Assembly (NCBI RefSeq): GCF_018917435.1
Contig: NZ_JAHLOQ010000002.1
Location: 1 to 64,000 of the forward strand
DNA: 64,000 nt
DNA from: Intestinibacter bartlettii
GTDB lineage: Bacteria; Bacillota; Clostridia; Peptostreptococcales; Peptostreptococcaceae
Direction of reading: 5' to 3'
Position numbers and translations under genes: made by a program. The notes under the pieces were generated by a model. The model saw only the letters and a program-made list of their open reading frames with translations. It did not search any database and was not told the DNA's origin. Below, in pieces: positions 37,960-46,073 of this stretch. The stretch's first letter is position 1, and each line of letters begins with the position of its first letter.

Positions 37960-40900
37960 TTAATATACCTCTTCAATTAATTCTTCAGAGTTTTTCTTAA
38001 TATTACCGATTATCTCCATAATCTTTCTCGCATCATTCATGTTATCTCTAAATAGTTGTGTTATATTTCCAACACTTCTAAATGGATCTTCCATAAATAT
38101 TTTATTATCTTCAACAAAACCATTTTTAACAATATAATCTACTATAAGTTTAACAAAATGAATTTGTGTTGAATTTAATCTTTCTGTATTTAAAAACTCA
38201 GAAAATGCTTCATTTGCTGCCTGTCTATCTAACCCAACTATTTTTCTAACTAAGTGACCAAGTGGCATATCACCAAATTCCTTTTGATAATCAGATTCAC
38301 TTCCAAGCTCATTCCACATTATTTGTTCTAAAGTTTGTAAATCTTGTTTTGTTATTTTTTTATTATTTCTAATTTTATAGATTACCATATCATCTATATG
38401 TTGTTTTAAGTAATGCTCTACTTTTTTCTTATAGTTTTTTAAATCATTTATATCATAAATTGCATCATTAGAAGTTTCTGTAACTACTATATCCTCAAAT
38501 CCTGTATAGTATATCTTTCTACCTTTTACTTCAAGATATTGAATTAAATCCCTTATAGCTTCCCTTACATCTTCTAGGCTATCAATACTCACATCTTTCC
38601 AAAATTCCTCTTCCCTAACCATATCTATAATATGTTTTTGAGCTTTTACTTGAGGAATAGTTCCCAGTGAGGCAAGTTGATTTGCTGTATCAATTACGCT
38701 TTTTATTGCTCTTTTGGCATTTCCATTGCATAATCTAGCATATTCTATCGTATACATAACAAAGTCAAATCTCTTTGCTAGCTCATCTTCCCCAAAAGAA
38801 GTTATTAATGGTGAAATTTTATCTTTTAACTCACTAGTATCTACAGCTCCTAGTATATTGAAACTCTCTTTATTTTTATACTTTTCAACATATCTTCGGT
38901 TTAATTTAACTCTATAACTTTCATCTGGTAACTCGATTATCTTTTTATACAGTTCATCAACCAAACTCTGTCTAAAATCAACATACTCTTTTTGTTCATA
39001 TCTTAAATCTTGAAGTTCTTTGATTATATCGACTTTTATATTAAATAATCTTTCATCCAAAGATAGAACTATACCACCTTCATATCCATTTGGATTTTCT
39101 CTAAAGAAGTCAAAGTTACTACAATAATCGAAAATCAAGAATTCTTCTTTATCCATTCCAATTCCAAGCAAATCTTTACAAAGTCTAGTTCCACGTCCTA
39201 TCATTTGCCAGAACTTGGTTCTTGATTTTACCTTTTTAAAGAAAACTAAATTTAAAATTTCAGGTACATCAATTCCTGTATCTAACATGTCAACTGAAAC
39301 TGCGATCTGCGGCATTTTATCTTTTTGTTTAAAATTATCAATTATATTATCTACATACTTAGTATCATAATCTACAACTTGGGCAAACTGACCACCATAT
39401 TGAGGAAAAATAGTATTAAATCTATCTACAATTGCGACTGCATGTTTATGGTTTTTAGCAAATATTATAGTCTTTCCTAAAATATTTCCTCCCTCAATCT
39501 TAAGCCCCTGTTCCATAAGCTTATTTAGAACTAAATCAATCGTATCAACATTAAAAAGCCAACTATTTATAGCACTTGAGGAAATTTCTTTATCTATATC
39601 TTCATCATTATCAAAAGTATCTTCATATTGTTCTTTTTCTTCATCAGATAATTCATCATATTTTATCCCATTTTGCATTATAGATGTTGTAACTTCTATT
39701 GTTTTATAACTAACTAAGTATCCATCTTTTACAGCTTGTTCAAACTCATATGCATAAGTAGGCACCTTGTTTTCAAGGTCAAATATACTATAAGTATTTT
39801 TATCTATTTCATCCTTTGGAGTTGCTGTAAGACCTAATAAATTAGCATCAAAATAATCAAAAATACTTTTATATTTTTTATATATACTTCTATGTGATTC
39901 ATCTATTATTATTAAGTCAAAATGACCAGGAGTAAATAATCTTTTGCCATCCTTTGACTTTGTATCATCTATTGCATTTACCATCGTTGGATATGTTGAG
40001 AATATCATCCTTGCATTTTCAGGATCTTCATTTTTATCAAGTAAGTTGCACAGTGGTAAATCTGGTAGTAATTTTGAAAAAGAATTTTTAGCTTGTTTAA
40101 CAAGTTCTTTTCTATCTGCTAAAAATAATACATTCTTTGCAAAATTATGTCTTGTAAGAATATCCACTAATGACACAGAAATCCTAGTTTTTCCTGTACC
40201 AGTACCAGCAACTATTAAGCATTTTCTTTGTTTTCTATCAAATGCCTCACACACTGCTATAATAGCTTCTTTTTGATAATATCTATTTGTTATCTCATCT
40301 TTAATTGTTGTAAAATCAAATGGTTTTCTAGTACTTCTTCTATCAATTCTAAGTTGTAACTCATCTTTCTTTAAAAATCCAGCAACACTTCTAACAGGAT
40401 ATCCTCCCGCATCATCCCAAATATTGATTTCAAATCCATTAGTCGTAAATATAATAGGTCTTTGGTTGAATCTTTTTTCCAAACAATCTGCATAAAGTTT
40501 TGCTTGATGTTGACCTTTATCAGCATCAACACTAGCTCTCTTAGCTTCAATAACAGCAAGTGGTTTTCCATTATCTCCATATAAAACATAATCTACATAG
40601 CCTATCCCAGAAGTATTTGGCATACCAATAACCTTTTCCTCTTCGATAACATCTTTGTTAAACTCCCAACCTGCAAGTTTAAGTTCTATATCTATAAATT
40701 TCTTTCTAGTCTCATTTTCACTTATCTCATCTATTTTAAAGTCATTACTTTTAGTATTTTCAACTCTTCTCTCTGTTAACTTATCCCTTAGTTCTGGATT
40801 TTCAGCACTTACCTCTTCAATAGGTCTATCTTTTGAACTTAATTCTTCATATAGATTTTTAAGTTCTTCTGGTCTAGTTCTCTTATACTCACCTTGTTCA

Positions 40901-41319
40901 AGTAAATTTTCATCAAATTCTTGCGTCGTATAATCATCTGCATAACAATAATCAATCCAAGAAACAAACTGATGAAGATTTCTAAGAGAGACAATTGCTT
41001 CTTCCCTAGTTATCATCTTATTTGTATGTACAGATAAATTTCCTGTCTGAATTATATATTTTAAAAGGTAAAACATATCAGAATTTATAAGGTATCTAAA
41101 ACTATTTTCATGAATTAAACTTGAAAGATTATCCCTATAGGGAATATTTAAATCTTTATCAAAAGAATATACCCATTTAACAGCAAGTTCCAATGCCCTC
41201 CTACTCAAAATTGCTGTAGTAGCAGGACTAATCACAAGGCTTTTTTCCGCTTCAACACAAGCACTTGCAAAACTTTTAAATTCCTTTTTTTCTTTTAAGA
41301 AGTCAAAATTACCCTTCAT
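37960..41319 (-). CDS. hsdR: Type I restriction enzyme R subunit
   Basis: Motor and nuclease subunit of a type I restriction-modification system, 1119 residues. Residues 1-130 resemble a DUF4145 domain. The nuclease follows at about 205-265, with YVDYVLY (Asp243) and AVIEAKR (Glu258, Lys260). Then come the helicase with AGTGTGKT (371-378), DESH and SAT-type motif GLTATP, and a C-terminal EcoEI-type region. It is the third gene after hsdM and hsdS, 74 bases past the hsdS stop. It cuts unmethylated DNA together with HsdM/HsdS. Confidence 0.95.
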   Translation of the reverse strand: MKGNFDFLKEKKEFKSFASACVEAEKSLVISPATTAILSRRALELAVKWVYSFDKDLNIPYRDNLSSLIHENSFRYLINSDMFYLLKYIIQTGNLSVHTNKMITREEAIVSLRNLHQFVSWIDYCYADDYTTQEFDENLLEQGEYKRTRPEELKNLYEELSSKDRPIEEVSAENPELRDKLTERRVENTKSNDFKIDEISENETRKKFIDIELKLAGWEFNKDVIEEEKVIGMPNTSGIGYVDYVLYGDNGKPLAVIEAKRASVDADKGQHQAKLYADCLEKRFNQRPIIFTTNGFEINIWDDAGGYPVRSVAGFLKKDELQLRIDRRSTRKPFDFTTIKDEITNRYYQKEAIIAVCEAFDRKQRKCLIVAGTGTGKTRISVSLVDILTRHNFAKNVLFLADRKELVKQAKNSFSKLLPDLPLCNLLDKNEDPENARMIFSTYPTMVNAIDDTKSKDGKRLFTPGHFDLIIIDESHRSIYKKYKSIFDYFDANLLGLTATPKDEIDKNTYSIFDLENKVPTYAYEFEQAVKDGYLVSYKTIEVTTSIMQNGIKYDELSDEEKEQYEDTFDNDEDIDKEISSSAINSWLFNVDTIDLVLNKLMEQGLKIEGGNILGKTIIFAKNHKHAVAIVDRFNTIFPQYGGQFAQVVDYDTKYVDNIIDNFKQKDKMPQIAVSVDMLDTGIDVPEILNLVFFKKVKSRTKFWQMIGRGTRLCKDLLGIGMDKEEFLIFDYCSNFDFFRENPNGYEGGIVLSLDERLFNIKVDIIKELQDLRYEQKEYVDFRQSLVDELYKKIIELPDESYRVKLNRRYVEKYKNKESFNILGAVDTSELKDKISPLITSFGEDELAKRFDFVMYTIEYARLCNGNAKRAIKSVIDTANQLASLGTIPQVKAQKHIIDMVREEEFWKDVSIDSLEDVREAIRDLIQYLEVKGRKIYYTGFEDIVVTETSNDAIYDINDLKNYKKKVEHYLKQHIDDMVIYKIRNNKKITKQDLQTLEQIMWNELGSESDYQKEFGDMPLGHLVRKIVGLDRQAANEAFSEFLNTERLNSTQIHFVKLIVDYIVKNGFVEDNKIFMEDPFRSVGNITQLFRDNMNDARKIMEIIGNIKKNSEELIEEVY

Positions 41320-41393
41320 TGCTTCTCCCCCCGTATTTTAATAATTATTTTTCGGTTATTATAGTGATATTATATCATAAAGGTAATTGTTAA

Positions 41394-42551
41394 TTATAAA
41401 TATGTTTTTTTATTGAAATTAAATATTTTATACATCTTTAAACATAAAATTAAATATATATTATATATTTTATGTGTATAATTAAATTTATATGTAAATT
41501 TCAATTTGTCCACTTGGGTAACGAAGTCTGCAAATTGGTTTTGAAGTTCTATTGGTACCTTAGGTATTTCAACTTCATTTAATTTTCCTACTGTAAGACC
41601 TGGTTGTGCAGCTCCTGTAGCCAATCTGTTTAAATCTAATTCTTTTAATGCAAAATGAAGCCAATAATCATTTATATTAATTTTGGTTTGGGTAACAACT
41701 GCATGTTCTGTAGCATAAAATTTTCCTCTGGCATATTTTACATTACCACATAGTGCTCCTTGTCTTCCTATAATATTAATATTACCTTCATGCGAATAAT
41801 TTTCAACATATCCTCTTAAACCATTTCCTCCATAACAAGGATATAATCCTTTAGAATTAACATTATGGATTTCATTAGACTTTATATTTTTTCCAGCCTT
41901 TAATTCACATATTTCACCTAGTAATTCTGTGCTCCATCCTTTATTGTTAGTAATCGGATTTCCAAACATCTCTATAAATCTTGATTTGACTAATAATTCT
42001 AATTCATCTAGTTGCTGTTTACGCATATCTATTAAATATTGTGCCTTATCTAATACCTCAACTGTTTTTATTTGTTGTTCTATATTAGGAATTTCAACTA
42101 ATGTACCATTTAAATAATCATTTAGTTTTAAATTTATTATACCAGTAGTTTTATTTTGATACTTTAAAACTTTTTTCTTATTATATAAATCTTTTAATAA
42201 GTAAAGTGCATACCTACTATATACCATATTCTTTTTAGGTCTTAATATTGAAGTAAAATTATTACAAAAATATATATTTTTATCATTTTCTTCAAATATA
42301 ACAACCCTACCAACTGGTTGATTGGGGCTTCCACCTGATTTTTCTATAATAATATCTCCATACTCTAATTGTTTATTCAAATATTTTTGTACATCAATAT
42401 TTCTTTTAACTACATCTTGTAAATTTAATCTCCCTAAATTTGTAAAATTTGTTGTTCTGATTACATTTACACCATCTTCTCCATCTTTTAATTCTACTCC
42501 CCATTCTCCAGAAATAGTTTTTTCAAATAAATCAGCTAATTTTAGTTCCAT
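41394..42551 (-). CDS. hsdS: Type I restriction enzyme specificity subunit, abnormal C-terminus
   Basis: DNA-recognition subunit, 385 residues. TRD1 is at about 1-150, the central conserved helix at about 155-195 (AQYLIDMRKQQLDELELLVK, then SRFIEMFGNP), and TRD2 to about 340. The normal second conserved helix is cut short after FADFVTQVDKLKF and replaced by an AT-rich tail of about 35 residues (YKFNYTHKIYNIYLILCLKM) that does not look like HsdS. This suggests a deletion or frameshift. Since the distal helix helps bind HsdM and shape the complex, function may be altered. It starts 5 bases after hsdM. No second hsdS or inverted repeat is seen. Confidence 0.87.
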   Translation of the reverse strand: MELKLADLFEKTISGEWGVELKDGEDGVNVIRTTNFTNLGRLNLQDVVKRNIDVQKYLNKQLEYGDIIIEKSGGSPNQPVGRVVIFEENDKNIYFCNNFTSILRPKKNMVYSRYALYLLKDLYNKKKVLKYQNKTTGIINLKLNDYLNGTLVEIPNIEQQIKTVEVLDKAQYLIDMRKQQLDELELLVKSRFIEMFGNPITNNKGWSTELLGEICELKAGKNIKSNEIHNVNSKGLYPCYGGNGLRGYVENYSHEGNINIIGRQGALCGNVKYARGKFYATEHAVVTQTKININDYWLHFALKELDLNRLATGAAQPGLTVGKLNEVEIPKVPIELQNQFADFVTQVDKLKFTYKFNYTHKIYNIYLILCLKMYKIFNFNKKTYL

Positions 42552-42556
42552 ACCAA

Positions 42557-44017
42557 CTACCCTCTCAACATCTCTTCTAATTCGCTAATACCTTTAATAA
42601 TCTCATCCTCAAGCACCTTAACTCGCCCAAGAATAACTTCAGGTGCATCATAAACAACTTCTTCATACTCGATTTCTTTGTATTTGTTGATAGAAAGGTC
42701 ATATCCATTTTCCACGATTTCACTCTTATCAACAAAGAAACTTTGCTCTGTTCTCTTTCTGTCTACTTCTTTGTCAAGGTTGTCAAATCTTTCGATTATA
42801 TCAGGTATATCATTTTCTTCAACTGGATTTCTTTTATCGTCTAGTGAATATCCATCTGCTTTCATATCGTAGAACCAAACTTTGTCTGTTCCTCCGTTAC
42901 CTGTTTTTGTGAATATTATTATAGCTGTTGAAACTCCTGCATATGGCTTGAATACTCCACTTGGCATTGATATTATTGCTTCTAATTTATTGTTTTCAAC
43001 AATTTCTTTTCTTATATCTTTGTGTCCTTTTGTGCTTCCGAATAAAACTCCATCTGGAACTATTGATGCACATCTTCCACCTTTTTTAAGTATTCTTAAG
43101 AATAACGCTAAGAATAGTAATTCTGTCTTTTTAGTTTTAGTAACTTTTAATAAATCTGCACTTACTGCTTCATAATCTAAACTTCCTTTGAAAGGAGGAT
43201 TTGCAAGTACTAGAGAATATTTTTCGCTGTCTGTATTAACTTCTGAAAGTGAGTCTTTGTACTCGATATTTGGGTTGTCAACTCCATGAAGCATCATATT
43301 CATTGCACCAATTCTAAGCATAGTTCTGTCCATATCAAATCCGTAGAACATATCGTTGTTGAAGTGTTCTTTTAATGATTGAACTAAAAATAAATCAGCA
43401 TGATTATTTCTTAAATATTGTTGTGATGAAACTAAAAATCCTGCTGAACCTGCTGCTGGGTCAACTATTGTGTCTTGTGGTGTTGGCTTCATAATACTTA
43501 CTATCATGTCGATTATATGTCTAGGTGTTCTAAACTGTCCGTTTGTTCCTGCTGTTGCAACTTTTGAAAGTAAGTATTCGTAAAGATCCCCTTTGTTGTC
43601 ATTTTTGTTATCTATTTCAAGTTTATCTATTCCATCAACGATTTTTGCAAGCATAAGAGCTGTTGGTATTTTGAATATAGCATCACCCATATATTTTGAA
43701 TAAGCAGATTCTCCATCTCCATGCAGATTTTTTATAAATGGAAATACTTCGTTTGCCATTATATCGTACATAACTGTTGGCTCTTCGTTTTTAAATTTGC
43801 TCCATCTTAAATGTTGTTTATCTTGTGGGAAAATTCCCTCAAATGGTAATCCTAAAAATATTGCATCGCTTTCTTTTTGTGTTTCATTATCGTCTAAACC
43901 TTTTATAAATAAAAGATATGTAAATTGCTCTATAACTTCTAGAGGATTTGTTATTCCTCCTGTCCAGAAAATTTCCCATATCTTATCTACTTTATTTCTT
44001 AACTCTCCTGTAATCAT
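42557..44017 (-). CDS. hsdM: Type I restriction enzyme M subunit (adenine methyltransferase)
   Basis: N6-adenine methyltransferase, 486 residues. The N-terminal helical domain is followed by motif I DPAAGSAGF (186-194) and the catalytic NPPF (273-276). It is the first gene of the operon; the target sequence is set by HsdS. A terminator-like hairpin at 44106-44145 lies upstream and belongs to the preceding gene. Confidence 0.96.
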   Translation of the reverse strand: MITGELRNKVDKIWEIFWTGGITNPLEVIEQFTYLLFIKGLDDNETQKESDAIFLGLPFEGIFPQDKQHLRWSKFKNEEPTVMYDIMANEVFPFIKNLHGDGESAYSKYMGDAIFKIPTALMLAKIVDGIDKLEIDNKNDNKGDLYEYLLSKVATAGTNGQFRTPRHIIDMIVSIMKPTPQDTIVDPAAGSAGFLVSSQQYLRNNHADLFLVQSLKEHFNNDMFYGFDMDRTMLRIGAMNMMLHGVDNPNIEYKDSLSEVNTDSEKYSLVLANPPFKGSLDYEAVSADLLKVTKTKKTELLFLALFLRILKKGGRCASIVPDGVLFGSTKGHKDIRKEIVENNKLEAIISMPSGVFKPYAGVSTAIIIFTKTGNGGTDKVWFYDMKADGYSLDDKRNPVEENDIPDIIERFDNLDKEVDRKRTEQSFFVDKSEIVENGYDLSINKYKEIEYEEVVYDAPEVILGRVKVLEDEIIKGISELEEMLRG

Positions 44018-44105
44018 ATTATTCCTCTCTATTTTTTATTAATAATTAATTTTGTCTATATTATCTCTATTTTATATTATAATTTTTATTTTATGTTATT
44101 TCCAC

Positions 44106-44145
44106 AAAAAAATTAGCTAAATAAAAGTTATTTAGCTAATTTTTT
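44106..44145 (-). terminator. Terminator after the 209-residue lipoprotein gene
   Basis: AATTAGCTAAATAA/TTATTTAGCTAATT stem with flanking A and T runs, 13 bases past the stop. Confidence 0.85.
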
Positions 44146-44157
44146 ATCATATCTATT

Positions 44158-44787
44158 CTACTGCATTGCATAATCTTCTTCTTTATCTTTACCTACATAA
44201 TTTTGCATATCTTGTTCAATTTCAGCTTTAATATCTTCAAGATCTTTCTTTTTTCTATCGTCCATTTTTAATCCATAGTTATTTGCTAACTCTAATATAA
44301 TTTCACATTCTGAATCTTCACATTCAAGCCATGCATAACTGATAGAATCTCTTAACTTTGTACCATTTTGTAATATTTTTTTATCCTTATCATCGCTAAT
44401 TAATTCTTTTTGAGTATTTAATACATCAATATATTTGACTGCTAAGTTCTTCAAGTCACTACTTTCAAAATCTAAATCTTTATATTTTTCAATTCTGTCT
44501 AGCTTTTCTTGTATAAACAATATTTCTTGTTCTTTTATTACTTTATCTTTTTCTTCTTGGCTTAAACTATCAAAATCTATATCACTATAATCTTTATCTA
44601 ATTCTGAATCATTTATTGAAGCAAGTACATCATTTATAAACTCCTTGTCAGAGTAAGTTTTTTTCTCACTAGCTTTACTCTTTACGTCACTTTTAGTAGC
44701 AGTATTATCGCTTTTCTCTTTATTTTCGCAACCTATTAAGGCCATTGCCAATATAAAAACTAATAATAAACTTATTATTTTTTTCAT
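44158..44787 (-). CDS. Hypothetical lipoprotein
   Basis: A 209-residue secreted lipoprotein of unknown function. It has a signal peptide with lipobox ALIGC (Cys20), a short Lys/Ser/Asp-rich spacer, then a charged, mainly helical domain with two cysteines (ECEDSECEI). No family recognised. Transcribed alone with its own terminator. The 180-base gap upstream shows nothing beyond AT-rich sequence. Confidence 0.75.
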   Translation of the reverse strand: MKKIISLLLVFILAMALIGCENKEKSDNTATKSDVKSKASEKKTYSDKEFINDVLASINDSELDKDYSDIDFDSLSQEEKDKVIKEQEILFIQEKLDRIEKYKDLDFESSDLKNLAVKYIDVLNTQKELISDDKDKKILQNGTKLRDSISYAWLECEDSECEIILELANNYGLKMDDRKKKDLEDIKAEIEQDMQNYVGKDKEEDYAMQ

Positions 44788-44944
44788 TAAAATCCCCTCT
44801 CTTCTTTAGTATTTAATATCAATTAATATGTTCATTTTCTTAAATTCTGTGAAGTGTGGTGATTTCCTTCCATTTTTAAACTACAATTAACTAGACATTG
44901 TGATATCAAATGATAAAGTTAGTTACGATTTTGTATTTTAAGAC

Positions 44945-44981
44945 AAAAAATTAGCCAAATAGGTTTACTATTTAGCTAATT
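44945..44981 (-). terminator. Terminator overlapping the end of the DUF5662 gene
   Basis: Minus strand: AATTAGCTAAATAG/CTATTTGGCTAATT stem followed by six T. The first arm is made of the last codons of the gene. It resembles the hairpin at 44106-44145. Confidence 0.75.
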
Positions 44982-45540
44982 TCTCTCCGTTTATCACATA
45001 TCCATTTTTCTTTATACTTCTAATATATTTAAATGTTTCGTCCTCACCCTTTTCATCTAACATCATAAGTAAAAATTCTAGTTCATCTGATGTTTCTTGG
45101 TGAATTTGCATTCTACCTTTTGCTCTTAAAAAGTAATCTAATGGACATCTATCCGTATAATTATTTCCCATATATATTTTACTCGCCGCTACTCTATCAC
45201 AAAACATCTCTATTAAATAATTCATTGGCATTTTTACTGATTCAATACTCTTAGTCTTTGTATTATAATCTGTCCAGTATTCAAAGTGGTGTTTATTTCT
45301 CCCTTTATGATGCATCCACGCTACTGAATACCCCTTATCTTCTCTCTCTGCCTCATTTGGACTTCTAGTCCCTTGATAATATTTTGCCCCCACTATAAAT
45401 TCACTAAAACTATATTTAGACAAATCATGTAAACAACCTTGCCATAAAATCCCCGCCCTAAAACAATGTTGTATTACCTTGTGTCGATGTCTAGTAATCG
45501 TCATAAAGTGCTTATATGCATTTACTATAAAACTGCTCAA
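44968..45540 (-). CDS. DUF5662 family protein
   Basis: A 190-residue protein matching the DUF5662 pattern: HRHKVIQHCFRAGILWQG near residue 17, CLHDLSKYS, GAKYYQGTRSPNEAER and AWMHHKGRNKHHFEYW. The many histidines and the HD pair suggest a metal-dependent hydrolase related to HD domains, but no activity is established. The genome neighbourhood gives no clue. Confidence 0.8.
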   Translation of the reverse strand: MSSFIVNAYKHFMTITRHRHKVIQHCFRAGILWQGCLHDLSKYSFSEFIVGAKYYQGTRSPNEAEREDKGYSVAWMHHKGRNKHHFEYWTDYNTKTKSIESVKMPMNYLIEMFCDRVAASKIYMGNNYTDRCPLDYFLRAKGRMQIHQETSDELEFLLMMLDEKGEDETFKYIRSIKKNGYVINGEKLAK

Positions 45541-45855
45541 TAAAAAATCACACCTCTCATTTATTTTTATTCATAATAGACATTTTTTTATAATTTTTAT
45601 TCATATTATTATATTATTTTCTTCCATAAATAATTTTACCATTGTTTTTCCCTATTTTAAAATAAATTAATGTTACAGTATTGAAAAATATGTATACAAT
45701 TTTTAACTTATCGATATTTTTAACATTAATTTTAAAAAAGATATTAATTTTGTATATATTTCTATATAAAATTACATTTTTGTTAAAGATGCATTACAAC
45801 CTATATAAATGTTCCTACAAATTTACTTTTTTAAATTTTTTTAACAAAAATTTAG

Positions 45856-45884
45856 TTGTACTTTTCAAAAATTCTTAATATAAT
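45856..45884 (+). promoter_or_regulatory. Promoter of the Mn riboswitch-ATPase unit
   Basis: TTGTAC (45856-45861), 17 bases, TATAAT (45879-45884), directly before the riboswitch. The rest of the gap from 45541 is very AT-rich with no supported gene. Confidence 0.7.
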
Positions 45885-45900
45885 ATATAACAAATAAAAA

Positions 45901-46002
45901 ATTCCCTTGAAGGGGAGTAGCTTTCACACTGTGATAGTCAATCGTCATTTCGGATTTTATCCCGGTTGACTAGCGAGTACATAAACTTGTTAGCAAGACC
46001 TT
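45901..46002 (+). ncRNA. yybP-ykoY (manganese) riboswitch
   Basis: Conserved elements are in order: GGGGAGTAGCTTT, a central GTCAATCGTCATTTC... region with CCGGTTGAC, and AGCAAGACCTTC, which are the two ligand-binding loops of this class. It precedes a cation-transporting P-type ATPase gene, a known target. The class binds Mn2+ and turns expression on when it is high. Confidence 0.92.
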
Positions 46003-46041
46003 CAAAGTAGACATTAATAATCTACTTGGAGGTCTTTTTTA
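45995..46041 (+). terminator. Riboswitch expression platform terminator
   Basis: AAGACCTTCAAAGTAGA pairs with TCTACTTGGAGGTCTT, followed by a T-run. Its first arm shares AAGACCTTC with the aptamer, so metal binding and termination exclude each other. Confidence 0.85.
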
Positions 46042-46073
46042 TTTGATAAATATTAATATTAGGAGGAATATGT

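Noticed and set aside
42882-43175. 97-codon frame opposite hsdM, and similar long frames opposite gcvTPA, metI and the P2 ATPase
   Set aside because: They are antisense shadows of clearly conserved genes and show no family features or ribosome sites.
41394-44017. Invertible hsdS (phase-variable) locus
   Set aside because: Only one hsdS gene is present, with no recombinase and no inverted repeats visible.
45681-45878. 65-codon open frame upstream of the Mn riboswitch
   Set aside because: Composition is that of AT-rich non-coding DNA (Phe/Ile/Leu/Lys/Asn only), there is no ribosome site, and it overlaps the promoter at 45856-45884.
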